Source: Lysobacter alkalisoli (lineage in GTDB: Bacteria; Pseudomonadota; Gammaproteobacteria; Xanthomonadales; Xanthomonadaceae). From it: DNA of 64,000 bases. Positions 1 to 8,876 of the stretch are shown here, one piece after another. Position 1 is the stretch's first letter. Each line of letters starts with the position of its first letter. A program made the position numbers and the translations under genes. The stretch spans positions 3,110,001-3,174,000 of the forward strand of contig NZ_CP041242.1 of assembly GCF_006547045.1 (NCBI RefSeq), in the 5' to 3' direction. Below the pieces are notes generated by a model. The model saw only the letters and a program-made list of their open reading frames with translations. It had not been told where the DNA came from and did not search any database.

Positions 1-145
1 ATTTTCGCTAGCGCTGTACCCGAGGGAGCACAACACTGGGAGCCATAGCTGGCCGGAACCCAGAGCCAATACTGATCCGACTACGGAAGGGTGGGAGCAA
101 GCTCTTCTTAAACACCACCGCCTCACTTACTCGACTACGGCACAA

Positions 146-1123
146 TCAACTGCGCCATGTCGCATGTTCCGTCAGCTTCCCATTTCGCACTGTTGCGTCG
201 AACGCGGCGCCAAATCCGTCGCTCGGTTGAAGTACCCGCCCCTTCGACAATGGATATGACAAGAAGTGCGGACGACGATCATCACTCTCGCAGCTGGAAA
301 GATAGCGCTCGGCCATGCCGGTGAATATGGCGTCCGGCGCGATGGCCTGTACCAGCTCGTAGTGGAAGAAACGGGTCCTGCAGAAAACTACATGAGAAAA
401 GAAGAACGCCAGATAGGGAATTAACGCGCGGAAATAGCTGTCGGCGAACAGCAGGACACGCTTGTCGCTTATGGCGTCTGCATTGCTTGCGATCATCATA
501 AGCCCGTCGTTTCCGCTTTGCATGCCGTTGCTTTCCATGGAGAATCCAGGGAAACGGCGCAACGCCGTTGCACTCTCGATGATTGGTGGGTCGAACTTTC
601 TGCCGAGGTCACCGCAGAAATTGTTCTTACGCACTGTGTTCCTGGACACGATTGCGTCGAACTGATCGAGCCTTTCACCGAAAAGCGGGCTTGCGATCCT
701 TCTCGCACAGGCATGATTGCCTTCAACGCTGTAGTGCGTATCCGTCTTGGGAAACGGCGCCTCGCAAGATGCCAGCTCAGACCCCAGGTAGTGACATTTC
801 AGGTTTGGCGCCAGCGCATAGCCGTTTTCGAACAACGACACGGGGCTGAACGGCAGCAAGTTGCCCAGTGCCGGCATCTTGTCCGGGAACACGAACGCTT
901 CAAAATGGATGCCATGTCGTTCGCAGTATGTCTGCCTGTGCTCGATGTTCTCGGCCAGGTTGCATCGCGATGCCTCGCTTGGCTGCTTTTCGCCGGAGAA
1001 GAGCTTGATCACTTCGTGCCGACCACCGGCCAGAAACAACGTGCCATCACTGGCCATCAATACGTCATCCTGCGTGCCGTGTGCTACTCCTCGCACTATC
1101 TCCCCGTCGGAGTTACCGCCCAT
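146..1123 (-). CDS. AlgX/AlgJ-like SGNH-fold protein, probable glycan O-acyltransferase
   Basis: About 325 residues. The segment DTHYSVEGNH matches the Asp-x-x-His block of AlgX/AlgJ/DHHW-type O-acetyltransferases, and LLFADSYFR further on matches the GDS nucleophile block; both are visible. Family members acetylate exopolysaccharides in the periplasm, but I see no clear signal peptide, so the location is uncertain. I prefer the ATG at 1123 because GGTGA lies 5 nt upstream, just after the sulfotransferase stop. A GTG at 1174 would add 17 residues and overlap that gene by 46 bp. It is the last gene of the glycan cluster in this window. Substrate is inferred only from context. Confidence 0.62.
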   Translation of the reverse strand: MGGNSDGEIVRGVAHGTQDDVLMASDGTLFLAGGRHEVIKLFSGEKQPSEASRCNLAENIEHRQTYCERHGIHFEAFVFPDKMPALGNLLPFSPVSLFENGYALAPNLKCHYLGSELASCEAPFPKTDTHYSVEGNHACARRIASPLFGERLDQFDAIVSRNTVRKNNFCGDLGRKFDPPIIESATALRRFPGFSMESNGMQSGNDGLMMIASNADAISDKRVLLFADSYFRALIPYLAFFFSHVVFCRTRFFHYELVQAIAPDAIFTGMAERYLSSCESDDRRPHFLSYPLSKGRVLQPSDGFGAAFDATVRNGKLTEHATWRS

Positions 1124-1128
1124 TGCGC

Positions 1129-1926
1129 TCACCAGTTCTTTTGCTTGTCCAGGAAGGTAGGCAACTGTTTCCACGTTGCCAACGATCTTCCGATCAGACG
1201 CTCGGTCTGCTCGACGTCGTCACTGAAAGAGGCATGCAGGTCTTCGAGTTCCTGGCGAGAAAAACCCACGCCTTCCAACCTCTCTCCCTGTTCATTCATT
1301 GCAACGAGGGAGTCGCCATCCCAGCAAAGTTCGAAGCCGCGATTGACTGGCTTGTCGCGCAACTGACAGACGTTTGGAATCCCCAGGTAGTCGCAGGCTT
1401 CGCCAACGAATGCCGTAGGCGATTCAACCAGCGTATCGAAGAGCATGAAATGCATGTTGTCCCCGTATTCCTCCAACCACCGCTCGATATGCTTGGCGTA
1501 CAGGCTGGAAGTTACGGGTGATACACGCACGTCGCCGAGAGAGTGAGTCAGTACCTCGGCACCGGTCAGGCGCTTCTTGCGGTAATTATGCAGATAGAAG
1601 GAAACAGCGCGATCGGTCGGGTGACGCAGGCACACGATCATCTTCAAGTCGGTGCCCAGGTACTTCTTGATGTTCGGCAATGCATTGGGCCACTGGAAAT
1701 ACACAGTGGAGCCTTCGCCAACGAGCGGCTGGTCCCCGGCAGCAGTGAAATTGTTGGACAGATAGTCGTCGAATGTCTCTGCTGATACATCCTTGCGCTG
1801 GAAGAACAGCAGTTCTTTCGGATCGGAATGAAATACCTGAGGGTGCCTGGATAGCGCCGCACACAGATAAGTGGTGCCGCACTTCTGCGCCCCGATGATC
1901 ATGAAGTTGGGCTTTCTGATACTCAT
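1129..1926 (-). CDS. Sulfotransferase, PAPS-dependent, single domain
   Basis: 265 residues. The N-terminal 5'-phosphosulfate loop is visible as IIGAQKCGTTYLCAAL, and the 3'-phosphate motif as CLRHPTDRAVSFYLH (R-x-P-x-x-R-x-x-S). Both are diagnostic of PAPS-using sulfotransferases. The ATG at 1926 overlaps the stop of the upstream epimerase gene as ATGA, which indicates translational coupling; upstream in-frame codons lie inside that gene and are unlikely to be used. The probable role is sulfation of a cell-surface glycan. The acceptor is unknown and no PAPS-synthesis gene lies in the window. Confidence 0.85.
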   Translation of the reverse strand: MSIRKPNFMIIGAQKCGTTYLCAALSRHPQVFHSDPKELLFFQRKDVSAETFDDYLSNNFTAAGDQPLVGEGSTVYFQWPNALPNIKKYLGTDLKMIVCLRHPTDRAVSFYLHNYRKKRLTGAEVLTHSLGDVRVSPVTSSLYAKHIERWLEEYGDNMHFMLFDTLVESPTAFVGEACDYLGIPNVCQLRDKPVNRGFELCWDGDSLVAMNEQGERLEGVGFSRQELEDLHASFSDDVEQTERLIGRSLATWKQLPTFLDKQKNW

Positions 1927-2864
1927 TCGACAAGTGTTCCTGTTCCGGCATGCAGTGCCTGGGCCTTCTGCCACAATTTCCCGACCCCATCTCCGAAGGG
2001 TAGCCTGCAACTCCATCCGGTCGCATTCGCGAAACGGCTGCTGTCCAGAACAATGGCCGGCACATCGTATGTCCTGCCTGGCAGGTACTTGGCATCCAGC
2101 GCTCTACCCGACGCCTCTCGGATCGCGTCGATCACTTGATTGATGCTCGTCCCGACGCCGCTACCTATGTTGTATGCACCAGAACGGAGGACTTCCGAAG
2201 TCAGAGCCGCATGGAAAGCCGAAACCACGTCTTCGATCGCGATGTAGTCCCGCACCACGCTGCCATCGCCCCAGACTTCCGGGCTTCTTCCGGCCATCAC
2301 TTCTGAAACGTAGCGCGCGATAACGCCAATTGTCGCGCCTCCCAGTTGATAGGCGCCATATGGGTTGGCCACGCGCAAGCTGATGCCCTCAAGCCCGGAG
2401 TAAAGCGCTAGGTAGTTCTCGATGGCGAGCTTGGAAACGCCATAAGCACTCAGGGGAAGAGTCGGGTCGGTTTCGACTACGGGCAGGCGCTGCGGCGCGC
2501 CATAGACGGTCCCGCCGCTGGAGGCGAACACGACCCGGCGCACGCCTGCCTTAACCGACGCATCGAACAGCCTGATACTGGGTGCGATGTTGGATTCCGC
2601 ATCCCAAGCGATGCTCTCCATGGAATGAGCCGGGTTGGTGGTGCATGCGAGATGCACCAATGCGTCCGCGCCTTCAAACAGGGCCTCCGCATTCCGATCC
2701 ATGGTGAAGTCGAACGTGGCCGTCGCGATGTCTCGCAGCGTTTCATTGGCCTTGGCCAGGCGTGTCGCGGTATCTAGTACCAGCGGCCGCAGACCTTTCG
2801 CCAAAAGCGACTGCGCGAGCGCAGAGCCGATAAAACCTGCACCACCTACGATCACGACACGCAT
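1923..2864 (-). CDS. NAD-dependent sugar epimerase/dehydratase (extended SDR, GalE-like)
   Basis: 313 residues, the normal length for the family. The Rossmann motif GGAGFIGSAL is at residues 7-16, SSGGTVYG precedes the catalytic segment, and YGVSKLAIE supplies the Tyr-x-x-x-Lys pair. Such enzymes interconvert nucleotide sugars such as UDP-Glc/UDP-Gal or UDP-GlcNAc/UDP-GalNAc in the cytoplasm. It overlaps the preceding 1303-codon gene by 13 bp and the following sulfotransferase by 4 bp, so it is embedded in the coupled glycan operon. The exact nucleotide-sugar substrate cannot be read from the sequence. Confidence 0.85.
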   Translation of the reverse strand: MRVVIVGGAGFIGSALAQSLLAKGLRPLVLDTATRLAKANETLRDIATATFDFTMDRNAEALFEGADALVHLACTTNPAHSMESIAWDAESNIAPSIRLFDASVKAGVRRVVFASSGGTVYGAPQRLPVVETDPTLPLSAYGVSKLAIENYLALYSGLEGISLRVANPYGAYQLGGATIGVIARYVSEVMAGRSPEVWGDGSVVRDYIAIEDVVSAFHAALTSEVLRSGAYNIGSGVGTSINQVIDAIREASGRALDAKYLPGRTYDVPAIVLDSSRFANATGWSCRLPFGDGVGKLWQKAQALHAGTGTLVE

Positions 2865-5800
2865 TGGGCCACCTCGATCCTGCGCCCGACATAAAGCGGC
2901 GCACTGTCGTACCGGACCACGCGACTCGAAAATCGCACCTGCTCCAGGCTATGCAGGCCACAAGCGCCCTTCAACAACCCGGGAACGTCGATTGCATGCT
3001 TTTGGCGCACGAGCAGTATGCCATCGCTGGCGAGAATCCGGTCCAGCTCCTTGAGTACCGGGCCATCGGAATCGGTACCATCGAGCACATCATCAAGGTA
3101 CGCGACCTTGATCGAGCCGGCTCGGAATTCCAGTGCGCCCTTCTGCGCCAGTCGGCTGCGGAGCTCAGCGCCGCTCATCATCTGTCCCTGGAACTGCTTC
3201 TTCCAGATGTCAGTCATGGCATCTCCGACGTTCACACCCAACGCGGTCAGGCGCCTGTAAGTGAGCATGGACTCGGCCAAGTACCGGTACAGGGTCCGAT
3301 CGACGGGTGTGGAGCCACAGGCACTGCAGCACCTGAGATCATTGCGCAGTTCGAACGCATCTCCATGCCAGCCACAGACATTGCAATGCGCCGCCTGCCT
3401 CCCTGCTATGCGATCGAGCAGTGGCAAGTCCTCGAGCATCGGCGGGTGCGTCGCCGCGATCGATTCATCGATGCGCGAGAACAGATCCGGACGGGTCTTG
3501 TTGAACAGGGCAAGCAATCGCGGTGGCGTCCCCAGCTTCCAGCCTTCGCTCTCAGCGTAATAGCTGTATTCGACATCGGTATAGCTATGCGGGACGCTGT
3601 TGCTGAATCCACCAATGGCGTCGTACATGGCACGACGAATGACGAAGAAGCCACCCTGCACATGACTGAAGCGCCGTTCGGGATTGTCTTTCGCGAACTG
3701 CTTGTTTCGGAACTTGTCGAAGAGAGGAATGGCCTCCGGATACCTGGCTCCGGTGAGATAGCTTGGCGAATAACATTGCGTACCAGCCAAGCCAACATCT
3801 GGATTGGCATCCATGTAGTCAATCAGGCTCTTCTCCCACCCATAGTCGAGTACAAATCCTTCTTTGCCGCATACGTACACTGCATAATCGGAGTTGCCGT
3901 GCTGCAGGCAGATATTGGTACCCGGCCCAACATAGGCGTTTTCGCGATTGAATATGATGCTGGTGTTGTCATGCTTGGCGTGTACGTCGCACAAGAACGC
4001 CGCAACATCGGGCGCGCTTCCGTTATCGCAGACCAATAGATGAAAAGGCAGCCGCGTGAACTTCTGCAGGCGCCCGATCACTTCGCGAAGTTGCGGCAAG
4101 TTGTTCCAGCTGACGATCATCACGTCGATCGTCCGGCGCTGCCACAACCTCAGCAATGCAGAAGTCAGCCGCGTGGCGTTGAAGTCGCGCCTGATCAGGG
4201 CCTTGGCATCTTCGATGATGCCCCGTACCTGCGTATCAGACATTGCATAGAAGCGCCGCACGGACTCGGCGATCGAAGCCGACGTCGCCTCACAGACAAT
4301 GCCCGTGATTTCATCCTGTACCAGATCGGGGATGCCCGAAATGTCAGTGGTGATTACCGGCATGCCGCTGGCCATCGCCTCCATAAGAACCGTCGGGATG
4401 CCATCCATGTCGCCATCTGCGGCGCGTACCGATGGGCATGCGAACAAGTCATGTTCACGGAACACTGCGAGCATCTCGTCGCGAGACTTTATCGGGCCAT
4501 GGATGAACACATTGTCCAAGCCATCTTCGTCGATCAGCTTGCGATAGGTTTCTTCGAGATCACCATAACCGTACAGATGGATGGAAATACCTTCGACAGC
4601 CAACAACTTGCCAGCGCGAATCAGGTGCTCGAGCCCCTTCTTCTCGGTGAAGCGATGCACCGCGCATACGCTTCGCCTGGCTCGCGTCGCGCGCTCGACA
4701 TCCTCACTGCCAACGTAGAGTTCCGGGTCGATTCCGTTGGGGTTGATCAACAACTTCTCGGCCGGCACGCCGCGAGCTTCGACGTAGTCCCGGTGGAAGC
4801 GCGACGGGACCAGCACCCGCAGGCACCAGGGTGACCTTCCAATCTCTCCTATCCGGTTCTTCTCATCATTACGGTAGCGGAATATGTCCTGGGCATGGGC
4901 GATAAAGGTGAAGGGCACTTTGGCCGTTTCGCATGCTGGCCAGACCATCTCCGTCACGGTCGGATAGGTGAAATGCGAATGCACGATCTGGCGTCCACTT
5001 TCCATCAGCTTTCGAGCCAGATCATCCGCATCCTCGACGCGCGTCCATTCGATCGGGAAGTCTGGCTTGAACTCCTTGTACGGCGACTGGCGGCAGAACA
5101 CGAGTACGTCGTGCCCTTGTGCGACCAGGATGCGAAGCTCGTTGAGGACGAAAGTCTCCGAAGGTACCGGGAAGTGCCACATGAAATATGCGATGCGCAT
5201 CGGTTGCTGCGCGTCCGTGGCCGCGGCAAGGTCGCGTGCCGGCAGGACCAATCTTGGCACTGACCCTTCGTCTGCGTGCCTGAATACTTTCTCGTACGCA
5301 TCCTTCATGTGTGCAGCGTACTTCGATTTTCCGTACACAGCCGTTGCGCGCTTCCGACCGGCCTCGCCCATAGCCCGGAGAGCATCTCTATCCAGGCACA
5401 ACTCCTTCACTTTGTCCGCGACTGCTGAAACATCCCTGTACGGGACAACATGACCGGTGATGCCGGGCACCACCAATTCCCCAAGCGCGCCCCAGTCGTA
5501 CACAACCACTGCACGGCCCGCGGCCATCGCTTCTACCACCGACCTTCCAAAAGACTCCTGGAAGTGCGAGAGGTTGAGCAGGATGTCAATCTCCGACATC
5601 GCTTGGACCGGGTCCGCGCGGTAACCCGCCAGGACGATATTGCCCGGCATCTCACCCGTCTCCTGCTGCGCTTCCAGTGCGCGCGTATGTTCGTTTTGTG
5701 GCCCGATGAGAAGAAAGCGGGCATTTGGAACTTCATCTTCAAGCAATCGCGCAACCGCAACGAAGTCGAGGATTCCCTTCTTCGGCAAGTTGCTGCTCAC

Positions 5801-6763
5801 CATTCCGACATTGACGACTTCATCGTGCGTGGCCTGCACGGAAGCAAACGCAGCGGCATCGACGGTATTGGGAATTACGAAAGTCGCTTCCCGCTTGGGG
5901 AACGCCTGCGCAGTTGCTTCGGAATTGGCCACGACCCAGTCCGCTGACCCAAGTACTTCCGCAGTGATCTGCTCTGGCGTCTGCCCGAGCAGGTCATAGA
6001 GGGCAACGTCATGCGCGATAAGTTCCCGCACGTGCACGATTGCCGGAATGCCGACACGACGGGCGGCGATCAGCGGCTCGCGCAGCATGATGGTGTTGGC
6101 GTGGACAGCGTCGACGCCGTGATCGGCGATGACACGAGCAAAATCGGCAATGCTGCGCTCATCCAGTGGATTGTTGTCTCGCCACCACCGGTAACGGAAC
6201 GATACGACGCTGACGCAACGGTCACGCAGCGCATCGAGGTACTCCAGGTTGCCAATACCCGGGGTTGTAGCAACGGCGTTATAACCCGCGCTCTGCAATC
6301 CATCCAGGATGTCAAGAAGGCTGCGTTCGCCGCCGAACAGGTGCTTGCCCGCGACATGGGCACATACAAGAATCGTGCGCGCGCCCTCGATCTGCGGCAA
6401 GCGACCCGGAAACTCCCGGTACGTCCCTTGGACACGCTGGCGGCGATTGTCCTCCATGGGCGCCGCAGTGCGTTGATCCGAAGAAGTTGGCGGAATGCAT
6501 CGCCTGCCCTCGCTCCTCCCATAACGAAGGAAGTGAACCAGCGGATTCATTCCCGACCTGACGACGTCGTTGTTTGAAGATAAATAATAGGCCGTATGAA
6601 ATGCCGGTCCGGGATCGCGCAGCAACCGCGCACCGATCCTGAGGTAATGCTCTGCTCCATCCATGCCCAGGATGGCCACATCCGGATATCGAGCCAGGTA
6701 CCACTCACTGTTAAAAAGATCCGTGCCGTGGACCGCGGCCAAATCCGGCTTGCGAATACTCAT
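2852..6763 (-). CDS. Giant four-part glycosyltransferase: repeats + GT4 + GT4 + GT2 + zinc-ribbon/methyltransferase-like tail
   Basis: 1303 residues. Residues 15-88 hold two WYLxRYPDV/YYLxxNxDV repeats also found in neighbouring proteins. Residues about 128-495 are a GT-B (GT4) domain with the donor-site block FQESFGRSVVEAMAAGRAVV. Residues 520-875 are a second GT4 domain with GIPTVLMEAMASGMPVI. Residues 878-1100 are a GT-A (GT2) domain beginning VMIVSWNN with VCDNGS. The tail (1115-1303) has two CxxC knuckles (CNVC, CSAC) followed by a Rossmann-like segment resembling class I methyltransferases. It probably adds several sugars to a surface glycan. The start overlaps the upstream stop as ATGA. 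Domain boundaries are estimates; the tail assignment is the weakest. Confidence 0.85.
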   Translation of the reverse strand: MSIRKPDLAAVHGTDLFNSEWYLARYPDVAILGMDGAEHYLRIGARLLRDPGPAFHTAYYLSSNNDVVRSGMNPLVHFLRYGRSEGRRCIPPTSSDQRTAAPMEDNRRQRVQGTYREFPGRLPQIEGARTILVCAHVAGKHLFGGERSLLDILDGLQSAGYNAVATTPGIGNLEYLDALRDRCVSVVSFRYRWWRDNNPLDERSIADFARVIADHGVDAVHANTIMLREPLIAARRVGIPAIVHVRELIAHDVALYDLLGQTPEQITAEVLGSADWVVANSEATAQAFPKREATFVIPNTVDAAAFASVQATHDEVVNVGMVSSNLPKKGILDFVAVARLLEDEVPNARFLLIGPQNEHTRALEAQQETGEMPGNIVLAGYRADPVQAMSEIDILLNLSHFQESFGRSVVEAMAAGRAVVVYDWGALGELVVPGITGHVVPYRDVSAVADKVKELCLDRDALRAMGEAGRKRATAVYGKSKYAAHMKDAYEKVFRHADEGSVPRLVLPARDLAAATDAQQPMRIAYFMWHFPVPSETFVLNELRILVAQGHDVLVFCRQSPYKEFKPDFPIEWTRVEDADDLARKLMESGRQIVHSHFTYPTVTEMVWPACETAKVPFTFIAHAQDIFRYRNDEKNRIGEIGRSPWCLRVLVPSRFHRDYVEARGVPAEKLLINPNGIDPELYVGSEDVERATRARRSVCAVHRFTEKKGLEHLIRAGKLLAVEGISIHLYGYGDLEETYRKLIDEDGLDNVFIHGPIKSRDEMLAVFREHDLFACPSVRAADGDMDGIPTVLMEAMASGMPVITTDISGIPDLVQDEITGIVCEATSASIAESVRRFYAMSDTQVRGIIEDAKALIRRDFNATRLTSALLRLWQRRTIDVMIVSWNNLPQLREVIGRLQKFTRLPFHLLVCDNGSAPDVAAFLCDVHAKHDNTSIIFNRENAYVGPGTNICLQHGNSDYAVYVCGKEGFVLDYGWEKSLIDYMDANPDVGLAGTQCYSPSYLTGARYPEAIPLFDKFRNKQFAKDNPERRFSHVQGGFFVIRRAMYDAIGGFSNSVPHSYTDVEYSYYAESEGWKLGTPPRLLALFNKTRPDLFSRIDESIAATHPPMLEDLPLLDRIAGRQAAHCNVCGWHGDAFELRNDLRCCSACGSTPVDRTLYRYLAESMLTYRRLTALGVNVGDAMTDIWKKQFQGQMMSGAELRSRLAQKGALEFRAGSIKVAYLDDVLDGTDSDGPVLKELDRILASDGILLVRQKHAIDVPGLLKGACGLHSLEQVRFSSRVVRYDSAPLYVGRRIEVAQCVS

Positions 6764-8802
6764 CGTTCTGTCATCACCCTATCTCTCCCGGACGCGATTC
6801 GACCCTCTTGTCGCCCATGCTCGATGTAGTGGAGCAATGGATTGACACCGGCGTGGCGAACATCCGGGTAACGGGCAAGGTAGGACAACGTCTCGAAGCC
6901 GGGGCCGGGATCGAACCCGAGAAGGGCGCCGTGGACCAGGTAGTGTTCTATGGGTTCCAGGCCACTTTCACGAACCTCCGGATAGCGGGAGAGGTACCAT
7001 TCCTCGTCGAAAATTCCGGAGTCGCGCAACTTGCCTTCCTGCTCCACCTGACGTGCACGCGGCGCAAGTGACTGCTCGGCCTCGGAATGAACGCCGCCCC
7101 GCCCCAGACTCTTGCGTAGCTTCCAGAGCCGGCTACCGACGATCTTTTCCAGGTGTGCCCGGTACTCGGAAGACAACTGCCTTTCGGCTGCCGACTCGGC
7201 CGCCAGGCGGTACTCCGACAGAATGGCGCCTCTCCTTGATTCCTCCAAGGCATGAAGCGCCTTCTGTTCTCGCTCGACCGCCTTGTCGCGTTCACTGCTG
7301 ATCGCGCGGCGTTTGGTTTCGGCATCGGAAAGCAACTTGTCCTTGGTTGCAACCGCCTTCTCCAGGTCCAGGACCATCCGCGTCAGCTTGGCTGTTTCCT
7401 GGAAGCGTGCCTCGATTGTTTCTTCACATTCACGCAACTTGTCGCGAAGTTCGGCAAGATCCCGCGCCTGGGCCTCACCGGACGCTTCCGCAGTCGTCAG
7501 CGCATGCTGCGTGGCCACCAGTTCTTTCGTCTGCGCAAGAACCTCGTCGGCCAGCTTGGCATACTTGGACGACAGGCCTTCGCAGGCTGCCGTCTTCTCC
7601 GCCAACAGGGCGCTCGTCCGAGACAGCGCTTCCTTGTGTTCGCGGATCAGGTTGGCCTGCATCCGCTCATGCCCTGACTGGAGGCTTTCGATCGCAGTGG
7701 CCAGCGCAGAGATTTCATCTCGTTGCTTTGCGAGAGCGTCCTGGCCCTGTGCGTGCCCCTGCACCACTTCCTCGTGCTTGCCAGACAGGTCCTGCAGCTC
7801 CCTGGTTCTCTCCGCAAGACGTGTCTTCACGTCCGCGTATAGGCCCTCGACACGTGTTTCGTGCTCCCGCACTACTGCCGCGTAAACACCCGAGGTGCGA
7901 TCGAACTCGTTGCGAATCCGATCCAGGGTTTCCCTGTCCGCCTGCGATTCCTTTGCTCCATCGGCAAGACCGTCCAGGATGCGGTGGGCCGTCCCAATCC
8001 AGTCCGACAACTCCATACTTGCAGCGACCGGCGTGCCCGTAGAATGATGATGGCGCAGCTCGGCAGACAGGAAGTCCGCGATAAGAGCCTCCGTGTCGCT
8101 CGACATCTTCGGCCACTTGAGATCAAGGTCCGTGGCGATCTTTCCGGCCACATTCTTCCAGTTGTCAAGTAGTTGGTCGTAGCCGACAAAGGTGCGCGTC
8201 ACGGTACGCGAACTGGCCTCGGCATCCAGCATGTGCCGGAGCCATAGCAGGTACGAGCGATCACGGCCAAAATGGTCACGCAGCTCCAGAGACCTCGCGA
8301 CATCAAGCGGATGCCTGACCGGGATGATCGCTTGGGCGGTAATCTTGAGTTTCTTGAGCACCTCGAGCCAGAACGGAAAGAAGCGGCATATCCGCGGGTC
8401 CTTGATCAGGATCAGCGGATGGTCGCCGAACTCCCGCTCAACCAGTGGTTCGACCAGCTCTTGAAACTTGACAGCAATCTCCGTATCGGCCCAGTCCGGG
8501 TTGAATGGGCCCCAGTCGTTCCACCGACTTCCCGCAGCCCTCAACATCTGGTCGTGCGCCTGCATCAATGCCGACGACTCCCAATAGCCGCGGGGATTGG
8601 CTGCGGTGGGCTCCATGAGCGACTTGGGCGGCTGGGCGCCTAGCTTGGCAAGCACGCCGCCAAGTGCGGAAGTTCCAGAGCGGTGCATTCCGAGCACGAA
8701 CAGTGCCCGCCGCCCAGTCAGACGTCGCTTCGAAGTCGCCACTCTGATCCTCTGTTTGTCACAACGCCAACAACGAAGGTGTTCATTGGGCCTGCTCGGC
8801 AA
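6760..8802 (-). CDS. Sulfotransferase domain fused to long coiled coil and two C-terminal WYLxRYP repeats
   Basis: 680 residues. LGMHRSGTSALGGVLAKLG at about 37-55 is a PAPS-type P-loop, and IIPVRHPLDVARSLELRDHF fits the 3'-phosphate site, so residues 30-260 look like a sulfotransferase. Residues about 285-560 are charged, alanine-rich heptad-like sequence, a probable coiled coil. Residues 594-675 contain two copies of the cluster-wide repeat (IFDEEWYLSRYPEV and LSYLARYPDV). Long coiled coils in O-antigen proteins such as WbdD act as length rulers; a comparable role here is inference. The start is uncertain: about 28 residues precede the conserved core and include a CWRC pair. It is coupled by ATGA to the next gene. 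Confidence 0.78.
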   Translation of the reverse strand: MPSRPNEHLRCWRCDKQRIRVATSKRRLTGRRALFVLGMHRSGTSALGGVLAKLGAQPPKSLMEPTAANPRGYWESSALMQAHDQMLRAAGSRWNDWGPFNPDWADTEIAVKFQELVEPLVEREFGDHPLILIKDPRICRFFPFWLEVLKKLKITAQAIIPVRHPLDVARSLELRDHFGRDRSYLLWLRHMLDAEASSRTVTRTFVGYDQLLDNWKNVAGKIATDLDLKWPKMSSDTEALIADFLSAELRHHHSTGTPVAASMELSDWIGTAHRILDGLADGAKESQADRETLDRIRNEFDRTSGVYAAVVREHETRVEGLYADVKTRLAERTRELQDLSGKHEEVVQGHAQGQDALAKQRDEISALATAIESLQSGHERMQANLIREHKEALSRTSALLAEKTAACEGLSSKYAKLADEVLAQTKELVATQHALTTAEASGEAQARDLAELRDKLRECEETIEARFQETAKLTRMVLDLEKAVATKDKLLSDAETKRRAISSERDKAVEREQKALHALEESRRGAILSEYRLAAESAAERQLSSEYRAHLEKIVGSRLWKLRKSLGRGGVHSEAEQSLAPRARQVEQEGKLRDSGIFDEEWYLSRYPEVRESGLEPIEHYLVHGALLGFDPGPGFETLSYLARYPDVRHAGVNPLLHYIEHGRQEGRIASGRDRVMTER

Positions 8803-8876
8803 TGACCGGCCTGTCCAGCATGGAAGGGCGAATTCTAACCCATCCCAGGTCTAGGCAGCATCGTACGGCGGCCCAG

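Noticed and set aside
1129-6763. Two genes (sulfotransferase and 1303-aa glycosyltransferase) both starting MSIRKP
   Set aside because: The DNA differs at synonymous sites and the proteins diverge at once, so it is probably coincidence or convergent start context rather than a duplicated leader.
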